The notes under the pieces are model-generated. The model had not been told where the DNA came from and did not search any database. It was given only the letters and a program-made list of their open reading frames with translations. Both the position numbers and the translations under genes were made by a program. This document shows, piece by piece, positions 9,748-20,096 of a DNA stretch of 49,246 bases; positions within the stretch are counted from its first letter, which is position 1, and every line of letters begins with the position of its first letter. Source of the stretch: Thermoplasmata archaeon (lineage in GTDB: Archaea > Thermoplasmatota > Thermoplasmata > Thermoplasmatales > GCA-001856825). The stretch covers positions 1 through 49,246 of the forward strand of contig JAJYMI010000089.1 of assembly GCA_021787125.1 (NCBI GenBank), read 5' to 3'.

Positions 9748-10122
9748 GTGGCAAAGAGACCCAGCGACGCCGAACTCATATTCAACATTCTCAACATCCT
9801 TGGGAAGAACGGTGAGATAGTCGGTGAATTAAAGTTCCTCGACTTCCTGAAGAACAGGAAAATTGGCGCATCTCCTAAGAGGTTCAGAAAGATCATTTAC
9901 GAGATTCCTGAAATCGAGGTCTCGGTGAAGTACTCAAGGAAGAAGTTCGAATCCTTGGACAAGTGCCCCGTCTGCAGTTCGAAACTTGCCACGATAAGGG
10001 GGCTCAACCTCGAGGGTAAGAGGAAGATAATCGGATACAGGTGCGAGATATGCGGATACAACTCCACCAGCCACGGGAAACCATATATATATGCGTTCAG
10101 GTTAAAGAATCATGATCTCTGA
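9748..10122 (+). CDS. Conserved archaeal protein with C-terminal zinc ribbon
   Basis: CPVCSSKL...CEICGYN four-Cys ribbon; GTG start. Confidence 0.65.
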   Translation: MAKRPSDAELIFNILNILGKNGEIVGELKFLDFLKNRKIGASPKRFRKIIYEIPEIEVSVKYSRKKFESLDKCPVCSSKLATIRGLNLEGKRKIIGYRCEICGYNSTSHGKPYIYAFRLKNHDL

Positions 10123-10528
10123 CATAGAAAAGAACTACATCGTAATCAAGCTCGAAAGAGGGGATGATGTTGGAGAATCGATCACTCAGGCACTGGACGA
10201 CTACGGAATATATTCCGGCCTCGTAGAATTTGGGATCGGAATGATCCGTGACCTCGAGATAGGCTACTGGAACGGTAAGGAGTACGAGCGAGTCAAGCTC
10301 CCCGTACCTGGGGAGGTCGTGTCATTTCACGGGAGCGTTTCGTCTAACGATCCGAGGCTTCACATTCACGTATCGGTGGCCCTCAAGGACCACTCAGTTA
10401 AGGGCGGTCACTTCTTTTCCGGTACCGCAGATCCACTGATGGAAGTACACATTCTTCGACTAGAAGAGATAGTCCTCAAGAGAGAACTGAACGCGAAATC
10501 CGGTCTCAATGAGCTGACGTTTGATTGA
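10112..10528 (+). CDS. PPC (DUF296) domain protein
   Basis: YIVIKLERGDDVGESITQAL...VSFHGSVSSNDPRLHIHVSVALKDHSVKGGHFFSG, the PPC/DUF296 hallmark. Confidence 0.85.
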   Translation: MISDIEKNYIVIKLERGDDVGESITQALDDYGIYSGLVEFGIGMIRDLEIGYWNGKEYERVKLPVPGEVVSFHGSVSSNDPRLHIHVSVALKDHSVKGGHFFSGTADPLMEVHILRLEEIVLKRELNAKSGLNELTFD

Positions 10529-10636
10529 AAGAAATGTATCGCTAGAGCTGCAAAGGATATTCCACAAAATCATATCCTTGTCTTCGGCTGTCCATTCCAG
10601 AATTAATTCGTTTGTGGCCTTGCAGAGTCCGTCAGC

Positions 10637-11212
10637 CTAGTTCGAGAACAGCTTCTTGACCCTGTCCGTGAGCAGGACAGTCCCTATCGAAAGCACTTTT
10701 TCATTCTCGACATCGATTGCCGTCATCGATGCCAACTTTATGTCGATCCCGTAGCTCTCGCGCTCGTTCAATCCGAGGAAGCTAGCCGTAAGGACTCTGA
10801 TGGGGAGGGCGTGACTGACGAGGAGGTAACAGCCATCATAATCATTGAGCGCACTCCTCATGCGTTCGAGCTGGGAATTCCACGTTTCCATTCCCAGGTC
10901 TTCCCTGTTGAGCTTTGGTACCTCGTCAACTCTGTATCCATTGTACGGACCAAGTCCAGACTCTCTTATCTTGTTGTTTTCTGCTACCTTCAATCCAATT
11001 ACTTCCCCGACCGTTCTTGCGGTCTGTTTAGTTCTTAGCAAAGGGCTACACACAATACCATCGAATTTCAGTCCCTTCAGCTGTTCCGCGGAAAAGAGGA
11101 TCTGTTCGACTCCTCTCTCGGTGAGGGGGTACTGATTCATGTCTTCGGAGATTATGCTGTTGACGTTAGCGAAACTCTCTCCATGTCTCATCAAGATCAA
11201 TTTTCTTATCAA
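10637..11212 (-). CDS. Histidine phosphatase (phosphoglycerate mutase-like) family protein
   Basis: LILMRHGESFAN, CSPLLRTKQTA, LLVSHALPIR. Confidence 0.88.
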   Translation of the reverse strand: MIRKLILMRHGESFANVNSIISEDMNQYPLTERGVEQILFSAEQLKGLKFDGIVCSPLLRTKQTARTVGEVIGLKVAENNKIRESGLGPYNGYRVDEVPKLNREDLGMETWNSQLERMRSALNDYDGCYLLVSHALPIRVLTASFLGLNERESYGIDIKLASMTAIDVENEKVLSIGTVLLTDRVKKLFSN

Positions 11213-11376
11213 CTAAATCTACCAATCTTTAATCTAACAATTTAATAAGATTTTCTGTACGGATCGAATGGTTCCAGAAAGGAAACCCGTAGAGAACCAA
11301 TTTTCAACAGTAACATTGTCCCATCCTTCTCTTCGGATGGCCGAACTCTCTGATGTTTTAACCTCTTTCTCTAAGT

Positions 11377-12285
11377 TCAGGGATTTTTGTGGAAGTGTTT
11401 CAGTTTAGACCTGAAGTGGTCATATCCGGAATAGTCAGGAGATTTGCCGTTCAGATCTACAACGCCCCTCCCCTTTATGACTCTCCCCACCAGATGATAG
11501 CGGCTGAGTTTGAGTGGAGACGTGAAAAACAGCTCGTATCCTCCGCCCATGGAATAGAGCAAGACTCTTTCTCTCTCGTTACTCGGGTTTTCGGATATGT
11601 CGTGTTCAATCTTGATTCTCACTCCGCTCAGTCGTGAGAGCAGACCTAGAGACTTGTAGACTCCGTCAGAATTGTCGATGCAGGATGTCACTCCAGATCT
11701 GCTAAGGGAGCCAAGCAAATCCAGTCTTGGATTGATATCAAGGATTTCTCGTGACTTTTCTTTCACTCCATCATAATATTCCAGAATTGCCCTCTCATTC
11801 TTTCCGATCTTGGAACTTGCGTAAACAAGATCTCCGGGTCTCGCACCACTTCTCCTGAATTCGCTGCCTTTTTTTGCGGTTCCTATGATCAACCCTGTGA
11901 GTGAGATGCGCTTGGCCTCTTTCAGATCCCCTCCAGAGAATTTCACGTTGTACTTGACCAGCTCATCCCTCATTCCCTTCACCAGTGACCTGACCCACTT
12001 CTCCTCGAGCGTTCTTGGAAAGGAGAATGAGACCATCATCTCCAGTGGTTTTCCATTCTTGGAAGCAATATCGCTTAGGTTGATGTCCACAAGGAATTTA
12101 CCAATGAGTTCTGGATTCCAAGACTTTTCAAAATGGAATCCCTCGTTAATCGTGTCAATTGCAAATAGCAGATAATTACTCCCTTGATCGTAGAAATGAA
12201 CATCCTCATCTTCGTTCCTTACCTTAAAAACGTCCCAGATGCTTTCGATGAGCCTTCTCTCTCCCACGTCCTTTATTTCCATCAC
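11377..12285 (-). CDS. thiL: Thiamine-monophosphate kinase (AIR synthase-related)
   Basis: LVDINLSDIASKNGKPLEM, SGGDLKEAKRISLTGLIIG, CIDNSDGVYKSL. Confidence 0.8.
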   Translation of the reverse strand: MMEIKDVGERRLIESIWDVFKVRNEDEDVHFYDQGSNYLLFAIDTINEGFHFEKSWNPELIGKFLVDINLSDIASKNGKPLEMMVSFSFPRTLEEKWVRSLVKGMRDELVKYNVKFSGGDLKEAKRISLTGLIIGTAKKGSEFRRSGARPGDLVYASSKIGKNERAILEYYDGVKEKSREILDINPRLDLLGSLSRSGVTSCIDNSDGVYKSLGLLSRLSGVRIKIEHDISENPSNERERVLLYSMGGGYELFFTSPLKLSRYHLVGRVIKGRGVVDLNGKSPDYSGYDHFRSKLKHFHKNP

Positions 12286-12322
12286 AAAGATAATTAGATG
12301 TAGTTAAATAAATTATCAACTA

Positions 12323-13033
12323 GTGGACGAGATAGAGGTCGAAAACAGCATATTCTTCACAAGATACGGAGCTGCTTTTCTTGAGGACATATCTGCTGTT
12401 GTCGTTTCCGATATTCACCTTGGTTATGAAGACGTTCTGGCAATGAACGGTATTTTTATCCCAAGAGTCCAGTCCCAAATGATCTATGAAACCGTCGACG
12501 TGATAATCGACAGGTACAAACCAGAGAAGTTCATTATAAATGGAGATCTGAAGCACGAATTTTCAAGAAACACCTCTCAAGAGTGGAATGATGTGTACGA
12601 GCTCCTGAAGAGGATAAAAGAGAAATCAGAACCGGTGGTGGTGAAGGGCAACCACGACAACTACGTAGCGAACATAGCCTCAAAGTTGAATCTGAAGACC
12701 TACGACATCTATCACGAAGGTAGATACACGTTCCACCACGGTCACAAGTTATTCGAGTGGGACGATATAGCGATAATAGGAAATGAGCATCCCGCCGTCG
12801 GTCTGCGAGACTCGGTCGATTCGGTTCTGAAGCTGCACTGTTTCCTTTACTTCAAGAAGGAGAGGCTGATAGTTTTGCCAGCCATGTCCATCTATGCCGG
12901 AGGTTCCGACATATTGAAGAACGAAATCTCATCTCCCGTTCTGAAGAAGGTGGAGATGAACGATGGAAGGGTCTATGGGCTGTGGGATGCGTACGGAACC
13001 ATCGATCTCGGAAACGTAGGTGGACTGTTTTGA
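12323..13033 (+). CDS. Archaeal metallophosphoesterase (YfcE/MJ0037-like)
   Basis: VVSDIHLGYEDVLA, INGDLKHEF, VVKGNHDNY, HHGHKLFEW metal-binding motifs. Confidence 0.88.
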   Translation: MDEIEVENSIFFTRYGAAFLEDISAVVVSDIHLGYEDVLAMNGIFIPRVQSQMIYETVDVIIDRYKPEKFIINGDLKHEFSRNTSQEWNDVYELLKRIKEKSEPVVVKGNHDNYVANIASKLNLKTYDIYHEGRYTFHHGHKLFEWDDIAIIGNEHPAVGLRDSVDSVLKLHCFLYFKKERLIVLPAMSIYAGGSDILKNEISSPVLKKVEMNDGRVYGLWDAYGTIDLGNVGGLF

Positions 13034-13755
13034 TAGGTTTCATATCTGCCGGTTTTAACCCACCGCTAAGTTTCACGAAAGAAGAGTTGGACTTCCTCGA
13101 AACGTCCGAACTGATCCTCGTCGATACCTACACATCACCTAATTACCTCAAGGAATTTGGGAACAGGAAACTGACTTTTGCTGACAGGGACAGTCTGGAA
13201 AACTACGAATGGATCATGAATGAAAGGAAGAATATTTCAATAGTGATCCCGGGAGACTCGTTTTCCGCTACTACTCACTATGCCATCTACAGAGAGGCCA
13301 TCTTGAGAGGATTAAAAGTAAAGGTATTCCACAACTCGTCCATTTTTCCAACCGCGGCAACTAGGATGGGCCTCCATCTTTACAAGATCGGCCCCGCGGT
13401 CTCCCTGCCCAGGTTCAAGCACAGATTCAGACCCATTTCACCGTACGACAAAATGCTTGAAAACTTCAAGAAGGGGCTCCACACCATTCTCCTTTTAGAC
13501 ACCGAGCCCCCCCTGGAACTAGGAGACGCTATCGATCAACTTCTCTGGATGGAGGAACAGACGAAAGGGGGTCTTTTTGATCGAAACAGGGAGATCGGAG
13601 TCGTATGCAGTCTTGGGACACCGAACGAAAAAATTATTTATGCCAAGATAGAAACTCTCAGAGGGTGGAAGGATGGGGAAGCACCCTTTACAATCGTTGT
13701 GCCCGGAGAGTTACATTTTCAGGAAAAGGAGGCCCTTGATTTATTCAAGCTCTAG
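13030..13755 (+). CDS. dphB: Diphthine synthase (Dph5)
   Basis: LVDTYTSPNYL, VIPGDSFSATTHYAIYREAILRGLKVKVFHNSSIF. TTG start at 13030 overlaps the upstream TGA (13031-13033); track start 12982 is probably too early. Confidence 0.88.
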   Translation: MIGFISAGFNPPLSFTKEELDFLETSELILVDTYTSPNYLKEFGNRKLTFADRDSLENYEWIMNERKNISIVIPGDSFSATTHYAIYREAILRGLKVKVFHNSSIFPTAATRMGLHLYKIGPAVSLPRFKHRFRPISPYDKMLENFKKGLHTILLLDTEPPLELGDAIDQLLWMEEQTKGGLFDRNREIGVVCSLGTPNEKIIYAKIETLRGWKDGEAPFTIVVPGELHFQEKEALDLFKL

Positions 13756-13801
13756 TCAGGTTTTGCTCACTCCAGTAGTCTCATAAAGGTTTATTACTGC
13801 G

Positions 13802-14542
13802 ATGCCATATACGGAGAAAGTAGGTGAAAAGATGCAATCAGCGCAAATGGCATATGATAGGGCTATCACAGTGTTCTCACCGGACGGAAGGTTGTTCCAG
13901 GTAGAGTACGCGAGGGAAGCCGTCAAGAGAGGTACGACTGCCATTGGTATTGTATTTGAGGACGGAGCCATCCTCATGGCAGACAAGAGAATAAAGAGCG
14001 GACTCATCGAGGAGAAGAGTATAGAAAAGATATTCACTATTGACGGCCACATCGGCGCAGCTTCATCTGGCCTGATAGGGGATGCTAGGATATTGATAGA
14101 CCACGCGAGACTCCAGGCCCAGTCTGAGAAGGTCACGTACGGACAAGACATCATAGTAGAGTCTTTGGTTAAGAAGGTCTGTGACCTGTTACAGCAGTAC
14201 ACCCAGTATGGTGGAGTTAGGCCCTTTGGAGCTTCACTCCTGATAACTGGAATAGACGAAACTGGAATAACGTTATACGAGACTGATCCCTCTGGTCTTT
14301 CCACAGGATACAAGGCCGATGCAATCGGATATGGAAGGGATGCAGCGGTTGAGATTCTTGAGAAGGAGTGGAAGAATGGAATGCAACTCAAGGACGCTGC
14401 AGAACTTGGCATTAAGGCACTCAAGGCAGGACTGGAACAGGGACAGGGACTCGGGATGGTCAGCATAGGAGTCATAACCAGGGGTCAAAAATTCAAGATT
14501 CTATCTCTGGAGGAAACTAACAAGTTGATCGGCAGCAAGTGA
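13802..14542 (+). CDS. psmA: Proteasome alpha subunit
   Basis: MAYDRAITVFSPDGRLFQVEYAREAVKRGTTAIG; QQYTQYGGVRPFG. Start could be ATG 13832. Confidence 0.96.
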   Translation: MPYTEKVGEKMQSAQMAYDRAITVFSPDGRLFQVEYAREAVKRGTTAIGIVFEDGAILMADKRIKSGLIEEKSIEKIFTIDGHIGAASSGLIGDARILIDHARLQAQSEKVTYGQDIIVESLVKKVCDLLQQYTQYGGVRPFGASLLITGIDETGITLYETDPSGLSTGYKADAIGYGRDAAVEILEKEWKNGMQLKDAAELGIKALKAGLEQGQGLGMVSIGVITRGQKFKILSLEETNKLIGSK

Positions 14543-14549
14543 AAGACTA

Positions 14550-15245
14550 ATGGTGAAAGTTGAGGACGCTCTTATAGCTAGGTACGAATCAAAGGGTCAC
14601 AGGTTCGAAGTGCTCATCGACCAAAAGTTAGTGGATCTTGTAAAATCTGGAAAGAACGTTAACGTCTCTGACTATATGGCTGCGGACATGATTTTCAAGG
14701 ACAGCAGCAAGGGTGACAGGGCATCAGAGGAAGTGATAAAGGAGGTATTCGGAACGGAAGATTTCCTCACGGTTGTCACTGAGATAGTGAAGAAGGGACA
14801 GGTACAGCTGACAACGGAGCAGAGAAGGAAGATGCTAGAAGAGAAGAGGAGACAGATCGTCGAGATAATCTCGAGGGAATCTATGAACCCCCAGTCTGGG
14901 ACTCCACACCCCCCACAGAGGATAGAGAAGGCAATGGAAGAGGCAAGGGTAAGGGTGGACCCATTCAAGAGTGCCGAGGAGCAGGTCAATGAAGTCCTGA
15001 AGGCGATAAGGGTAATTCTTCCCATTAGGTTCGAGCACGTGAAAATGGAGATAGAGGTCCCAGGGACCGAGTACGGAAAGATCTATGCAGAAATGGCTAA
15101 AATGGGACAGATCATAAAGGAGGATTGGAAGAACAACGGGAATTACAGTGCAGTGCTAGAGATTCCCGCTGGGGTTCAGGATCAACTATACGATTTCCTG
15201 AACAAGAGAACAAAGGGAAACGTGGACATTAAACTGATAAAGTAG
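14550..15245 (+). CDS. Ribosome maturation factor SBDS
   Basis: RYESKGHRFEVLIDQK...MIFKDSSKGDRAS...ILPIRFEHVKMEIEVPGTEYGK. Confidence 0.95.
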   Translation: MVKVEDALIARYESKGHRFEVLIDQKLVDLVKSGKNVNVSDYMAADMIFKDSSKGDRASEEVIKEVFGTEDFLTVVTEIVKKGQVQLTTEQRRKMLEEKRRQIVEIISRESMNPQSGTPHPPQRIEKAMEEARVRVDPFKSAEEQVNEVLKAIRVILPIRFEHVKMEIEVPGTEYGKIYAEMAKMGQIIKEDWKNNGNYSAVLEIPAGVQDQLYDFLNKRTKGNVDIKLIK

Positions 15246-15251
15246 AGGTGG

Positions 15252-15920
15252 ATGTATTTGGATATAGAGAGGAAGATTGTTTTACCAGGAGAAGAGATAA
15301 GCCTGGAAGGAATGAAGCAGGGTAACGGAATTTATCACGACAGCGGTAAGTTTTATTCCTACCAGATGGGTGTATTGCAGACTTACAACAGCTATGCGAA
15401 CGTCATACCACTGTCCGGAAAGTACTATCCTGTAAGAAACGACAGGATAATCGGGAAGGTCATAGACATAGCGCCTTCGTTCTGGATAATGGACATCAGG
15501 GGACCGTATCCGGGATTCCTGCACATAAATGACACGCCGTGGAAGAACCTGGATCAGGATCTCAACAAGATACTCGGAGTCGGCGATACGGTGTTTGCGA
15601 AGGTCAATGAGATTACCGAGTCTAGGCAGATATGGCTGTCCCTCAAGGATGCAGGCTTAAGGAAGCTCGAGGGCGGGCACATAATAATGGTTCAACCGAC
15701 CAAGGTATCAAGGATAATCGGAAAGGGCGGGTCGATGGTGAACACAATCAAGGAGGTTACTGGAGTCAAAATCCAGCTTGGACAGAACGGAGTTGTGTGG
15801 CTTGACGGGTCTGCAGAAAAGGTCATGAAAGTAAGGAACATACTGAAGTTCATAGAGAAGGAAGCTCACACTTCTGGACTGACCGATAGAGTGAAGAAGA
15901 TATTGGAAGAAAACAGGTGA
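15252..15920 (+). CDS. rrp4: Exosome complex RNA-binding protein Rrp4 (S1 and KH domains)
   Basis: [36 protein letters not shown] motif [20 protein letters not shown]. Confidence 0.94.
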   Translation: MYLDIERKIVLPGEEISLEGMKQGNGIYHDSGKFYSYQMGVLQTYNSYANVIPLSGKYYPVRNDRIIGKVIDIAPSFWIMDIRGPYPGFLHINDTPWKNLDQDLNKILGVGDTVFAKVNEITESRQIWLSLKDAGLRKLEGGHIIMVQPTKVSRIIGKGGSMVNTIKEVTGVKIQLGQNGVVWLDGSAEKVMKVRNILKFIEKEAHTSGLTDRVKKILEENR

Positions 15921-16678
15921 TAGAGTTGGGAACAAAAAGCGATATGAAGTTGATCAACGAGGAGGGTCTAAGGATAGATGGAAGGAAATTCAACGAACTG
16001 AGGCCAATCAGGATAGAAGTTGGCGTCTTGAACAGAGCCGATGGCTCTGCCTACATTGAATGGGGAGGCAACAAGGTCCTGGTAGCAGTCTATGGACCGC
16101 GCGAGGCTTTCCCTAAGCACACTCAGAATCCATCGAGGGCGATAGTCAATGCAAGATACAACATGGCCGCATTCTCGGTCGACGAGAGAAAGAGACCGGG
16201 GCCCGACAGAAGGGCAGTTGAGATAAGCAAGGTGATTGGGGAGGCTCTGGAGTGTGCCGTTTTCACGGAGCAGTTTCCAAGGACGAGCATTGACGTCTAC
16301 ATAGAGGTTCTTCAGGCAGATGCGGGAACAAGAATAGCCGGCATCACGGCAGCGTCAGTGGCGCTGGTCGATGCTGGAATTCCCATGAAGGATATGGTCG
16401 TGGGTTGCGCGGCTGGGAAGATTGATGGAAAGGTCGTTCTGGACCTGAACAAGGAAGAGGACAATTTCGGTCAGGCCGATCTGCCAATGGCAATAATACC
16501 CAGAACGCAGGAGATAGTCCTGTTACAGATGGATGGAAACATGACGAGGGACGAACTCGAACAGGCAGTCGAGCTGTCAAAGAAGGCTGCTATGTACATT
16601 TCCGATCTGCAGAAGGAGGCATTACTGGCCAAGTACAAGAGTCAGGAACAGGAAAAGGAAGGTGAGCGCGGTGAGTAA
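15917..16678 (+). CDS. rrp41: Exosome complex exonuclease Rrp41
   Basis: [46 protein letters not shown]; RNase PH fold; GTG start overlaps rrp4 TGA. Confidence 0.96.
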   Translation: MIELGTKSDMKLINEEGLRIDGRKFNELRPIRIEVGVLNRADGSAYIEWGGNKVLVAVYGPREAFPKHTQNPSRAIVNARYNMAAFSVDERKRPGPDRRAVEISKVIGEALECAVFTEQFPRTSIDVYIEVLQADAGTRIAGITAASVALVDAGIPMKDMVVGCAAGKIDGKVVLDLNKEEDNFGQADLPMAIIPRTQEIVLLQMDGNMTRDELEQAVELSKKAAMYISDLQKEALLAKYKSQEQEKEGERGE

Positions 16679-17456
16679 GAGCGCTGATGAGATCGTTTAT
16701 GGTTTGAAGAGAGAATATCTTGAGAAGATATGCACAGAAGGGAGCAGGATTGATGGAAGAAAGTTCGATGAAATGAGGCCCGTAATAGTGAACACCAATT
16801 TTGTCCCAAGGGCCCAGGGTTCAGCGGAGGTCAGACTCGGAGACTCGAGGGTCTTGGTTGGAATTAAGATCGAGCAGGGGGAGCCGTTCCAGGACACTCC
16901 AAACAGCGGAATACTGACAACGAACGCGGAGCTGCTACCTATGGCATCGCCGACATTCGAATCCGGACCACCAAGCGAGGACGCTATAGAGCTCGCTAGG
17001 GTCGTAGACAGGGGAATAAGAGAATCAAAGATGATCGATCTGGACAAGCTGGTCATCAAAGAGGGCGAAAAGGTGTGGGTTGTCTTCATCGACATGCACA
17101 TACTTGACTATGACGGAAACCTGATTGATGCATGCTCTCTCGGTGCGGTCGCTGCTCTTCTAGAGGCAAAAGTACCTGCCTCAAAGATCGGTGCTGAGGA
17201 TTTCCCGCTTCCGATCAACCACGTCCCGATAACCACAACTTTCGCGAAGATAGGCTCCACCATGCTGGCAGATCCCAACCTGGAGGAAGAAGAGGTGGAA
17301 TCTGCAAGACTGTCAGTTGCCACCAACGAAAATGGAGACGTAGTAGCTATGCAGAAAGGAATGGGAGGGAGCATAACCAACGAGGAACTGTTCTCTGCAG
17401 TCGATACGTCCATAAAATTGGGAAAGGATATTAGGAAGAGAGTACTGGGGAAATGA
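16662..17456 (+). CDS. rrp42: Exosome complex component Rrp42
   Basis: [43 protein letters not shown]; follows rrp41. Confidence 0.95.
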   Translation: MSAVSKSADEIVYGLKREYLEKICTEGSRIDGRKFDEMRPVIVNTNFVPRAQGSAEVRLGDSRVLVGIKIEQGEPFQDTPNSGILTTNAELLPMASPTFESGPPSEDAIELARVVDRGIRESKMIDLDKLVIKEGEKVWVVFIDMHILDYDGNLIDACSLGAVAALLEAKVPASKIGAEDFPLPINHVPITTTFAKIGSTMLADPNLEEEEVESARLSVATNENGDVVAMQKGMGGSITNEELFSAVDTSIKLGKDIRKRVLGK

Positions 17457-17460
17457 GTCC

Positions 17461-17718
17461 ATGACGAAAAAGACGAGAAAGGTAGGAAGCTCTGGCAGAT
17501 TCGGCGCCAGATACGGTTCTACCGTCAAGAAGAGGTGGCTTGAGATGGAAAAACTCAGGAATACCACCTACGTATGCCCCAGGTGTCACCACGTCTCGGT
17601 CAAGAGAAAGGATGCAGGGATATGGGAGTGCAGGAAGTGCGGCCTAGAGTATGTGGGAGATGCTTACTCCCCTGAGCTGAACACGGAATTCAAAAAGGTG
17701 GACCTGGAAAATGTTTAA
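17461..17718 (+). CDS. rpl37ae: Ribosomal protein eL43 (L37Ae)
   Basis: KVGSSGRFGARYGSTVKKRW...YVCPRCHHVSVKRKDAGIWECRKCG. Confidence 0.95.
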   Translation: MTKKTRKVGSSGRFGARYGSTVKKRWLEMEKLRNTTYVCPRCHHVSVKRKDAGIWECRKCGLEYVGDAYSPELNTEFKKVDLENV

Positions 17719-17842
17719 GTGTATCAGGTGCGGGAGAGAGCTAAAGGACGAGGGAGACACTACACAGTTCGAGTGCGAGTGCGGATCGAAGGTATTCGTC
17801 AGGATTCCAGGGAACGTTATAAAAACAGTAGAAGTCAAGTAG
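17711..17842 (+). CDS. rpoP: DNA-directed RNA polymerase subunit P (Rpo12)
   Basis: Own translation: MFKCIRCGRELKDEGDTTQFECECGSKVFVRIPGNVIKTVEVK* (43 aa), Cys pattern CxxC...CxC; sits between eL43 and pus10. Missing from the ORF track because of length. Confidence 0.92.
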   Translation: MFKCIRCGRELKDEGDTTQFECECGSKVFVRIPGNVIKTVEVK

Positions 17843-18913
17843 ATGTTCCTCTGCAGCAAATGCAGGGAAAGGTTATCCTATAGCGACAATCCATCCACGA
17901 GGGATGGTGCCGTATGCGAAATCTGCGGCAACCTGCTGGAACACGTCGATGAATATTTTGGCATGTTCAAGGAAGAAGCGGGACAGTACGACTTCTCAAC
18001 ATTCCTGATAGGAATGAAAGTGCCCAAGGATAGCCTGACAAGAGACATTGAGGCTATCGAAAAGTCAGGTGTCAAGACCAGGAATTACAAGGAAGAATTC
18101 CAGTTCCAACTCGGATCGAGGATTGAAAGGGAACTTCCATACAGGGTCGATTTTGGGAAACCAGAATTCACGTTCACAATAGACCAGGAAAACATGGACT
18201 ACTCGGTATGGGTAAAGCCGATCTATCTAAAGGGGAGATACCTCAAGAAGAGGAGAGGCATTCCACAGTCCCCCTGGATAAAACCTGGAAGGGGGAAGGA
18301 AATGGAGAAGTCCGTTTCAGAATACATAGGCCAACCGGTCTGTGATGCGCTTGGAGGAAGGAACTACAATTTCTTTGCATCTGGCAGGGAGGACGTAGAC
18401 GCGCTGATGTTGGGGACGGGAAGGCCATTCTATGTTGAAGTGAAATCTCCAAGGAAGAGAAGCACGGACCTCTCAGCACTATCAGGTCAGGTCCTCGGTG
18501 GGTCCAGGGACGGAATCGAGGTTATTGATCTATCCATTGCAGACCCCTCAGTCATAGAAGGTATGAAAGGTCAGAAACCCGACAAGACATACGAGGTCGG
18601 TCTGACGGTGGATGGCGCTGGTGTAGTAAAAATAGCGGAGAAACTCGAGAAGTATTCGGATCTCATGATCAGTCAGAGAACTCCAACAAGAGTCCTGGGA
18701 ATCCGCAAGGACAAGGTGAGAGAGAGGATCGTAAGGTCCGTCGAGATCAAGCAGTTCGCCGACAGTAAGCTGGTACTGATTATAAGGGCGGAAGCAGGGA
18801 CATACATCAAGGAATTTGTCACGGGGGACAAGGGCAGAACAATCCCCAATCTCAGGGATGAGCTAGACATAAACGTTAAAATAGATTATCTTAATGTGCT
18901 CGAAGTCAAATAG
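17843..18913 (+). CDS. pus10: tRNA pseudouridine(54/55) synthase Pus10
   Basis: N-terminal CSKCRERL...CEICGN zinc motif; FFASGREDVDALMLGTGRPFYVEVKSPRKR catalytic Asp region; AEAGTYIKEFVTGDKGRTIPNL. Confidence 0.93.
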   Translation: MFLCSKCRERLSYSDNPSTRDGAVCEICGNLLEHVDEYFGMFKEEAGQYDFSTFLIGMKVPKDSLTRDIEAIEKSGVKTRNYKEEFQFQLGSRIERELPYRVDFGKPEFTFTIDQENMDYSVWVKPIYLKGRYLKKRRGIPQSPWIKPGRGKEMEKSVSEYIGQPVCDALGGRNYNFFASGREDVDALMLGTGRPFYVEVKSPRKRSTDLSALSGQVLGGSRDGIEVIDLSIADPSVIEGMKGQKPDKTYEVGLTVDGAGVVKIAEKLEKYSDLMISQRTPTRVLGIRKDKVRERIVRSVEIKQFADSKLVLIIRAEAGTYIKEFVTGDKGRTIPNLRDELDINVKIDYLNVLEVK

Positions 18914-18924
18914 GGGATATAAAA

Positions 18925-19215
18925 ATGGGAAAAATGTCTCACGGTCCCAGGTCGAAGACGAGATACAAGATGAAGAAGAAGCTAAAGGAGAGGGGACCCG
19001 TTACCGTCAACAGGATAGTTAAGAAGTTCGAGGTAGGAGACAGTGTGGCCATCGATATAGAACCAGCATTTCACAATGGGATGCCTTTCAAGAGATTCCA
19101 GGGCATGACAGGAGTAGTAGAGGGACAGCGAGGAGATGCATATCTGGTCAAGATCAGCGACCAGGGTAAATCCAAGATGGTCGTGGCATATCCAATTCAC
19201 CTGAAAAGGGCGTGA
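18925..19215 (+). CDS. rpl21e: Ribosomal protein eL21
   Basis: MSHGPRSKTRYKMKKK...FEVGDSVAIDIEPAFHNGMPFKRFQGMTGVVEGQRG. Confidence 0.95.
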   Translation: MGKMSHGPRSKTRYKMKKKLKERGPVTVNRIVKKFEVGDSVAIDIEPAFHNGMPFKRFQGMTGVVEGQRGDAYLVKISDQGKSKMVVAYPIHLKRA

Positions 19216-19224
19216 ATTCTGAGA

Positions 19225-19539
19225 ATGAAAATAACCTACATCCCTCTTGCCAAAGCAAAGGAGCTGCTCAACGACGCTTCAAAGGAACGAGAGCTAAACG
19301 AGGTTCAGGCATCCGCCCTGAAACACGTTGGCAAATTTTCGAAGGTAACGGCTGAAAAGGCCGCAAAGCTGCAGAAGGACCTCGTTTCCCTAGGACTCGA
19401 AGAGACGCTTGCGGTGAAGGTCATAGACATCATGCCTGCGAACCTGGATGAACTCAGATCTGTTCTTTATCCTCACGTGCAGAATCTGGAACAGGATCTA
19501 GGAAACAAGATCGTAGAAACTCTTCACAAAAGCAGGTGA
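19225..19539 (+). CDS. rpoF: DNA-directed RNA polymerase subunit F (Rpo4)
   Basis: Rpb4-like helical protein located between eL21 and DUF655, the conserved archaeal context. Confidence 0.85.
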   Translation: MKITYIPLAKAKELLNDASKERELNEVQASALKHVGKFSKVTAEKAAKLQKDLVSLGLEETLAVKVIDIMPANLDELRSVLYPHVQNLEQDLGNKIVETLHKSR

Positions 19540-20093
19540 TTTCTCTGGAAGAGTTTGCGTTTGTCCTAGATATTCTACCACAAGGAAGGATGGAGGAGAA
19601 GGCATTCAAACGGGTACCTCTCTCGCTCGCAATAGGCGAAGAGGAACTGAAACTGTTTGAGCTAATACCCAAACAGGGTGTTGTGATCACGATCGGAGAC
19701 AGAGTCTACATAGGCAAGGACATAGAGAAGAGGGACAAGATAGGCAGTGTGAGGAGAAGGATATCGTTCGAAGAGCTAACGCCAGCCGCACAGAACGAGA
19801 TAGAATTTGTCCTGAGACAGATAATAGAGGGTAACGAACAAAGGTTTGTCAATTTCTTCAACAATGCCCAGCCGGTAACCGCAAGACTGCATCAGTTGGA
19901 TCTCCTGTACGGAGTCGGCAGGAACCTGATGTGGGAGATACTGGACGAGCGAAAGAAGGGACCGTTCAAGAATTTTGCTGACCTCAAGACCAGGGTGAAG
20001 GGATTGAGAGATCCAGAAAAGATGATCACCGAACGAATAATAAGAGAACTGAAGAACAAGGACGAAAGGCACAGGTTGTTCGTTTCCGGATAA
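19536..20093 (+). CDS. DUF655 nucleic-acid-binding protein
   Basis: EFAFVLDILPQG...VYIGKDIEKRDKIGSVRRRISFEELT...LLYGVGRNLMWEILDERKKGPFKNFADL. Confidence 0.88.
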   Translation: MISLEEFAFVLDILPQGRMEEKAFKRVPLSLAIGEEELKLFELIPKQGVVITIGDRVYIGKDIEKRDKIGSVRRRISFEELTPAAQNEIEFVLRQIIEGNEQRFVNFFNNAQPVTARLHQLDLLYGVGRNLMWEILDERKKGPFKNFADLKTRVKGLRDPEKMITERIIRELKNKDERHRLFVSG

Positions 20094-20096
20094 GCG

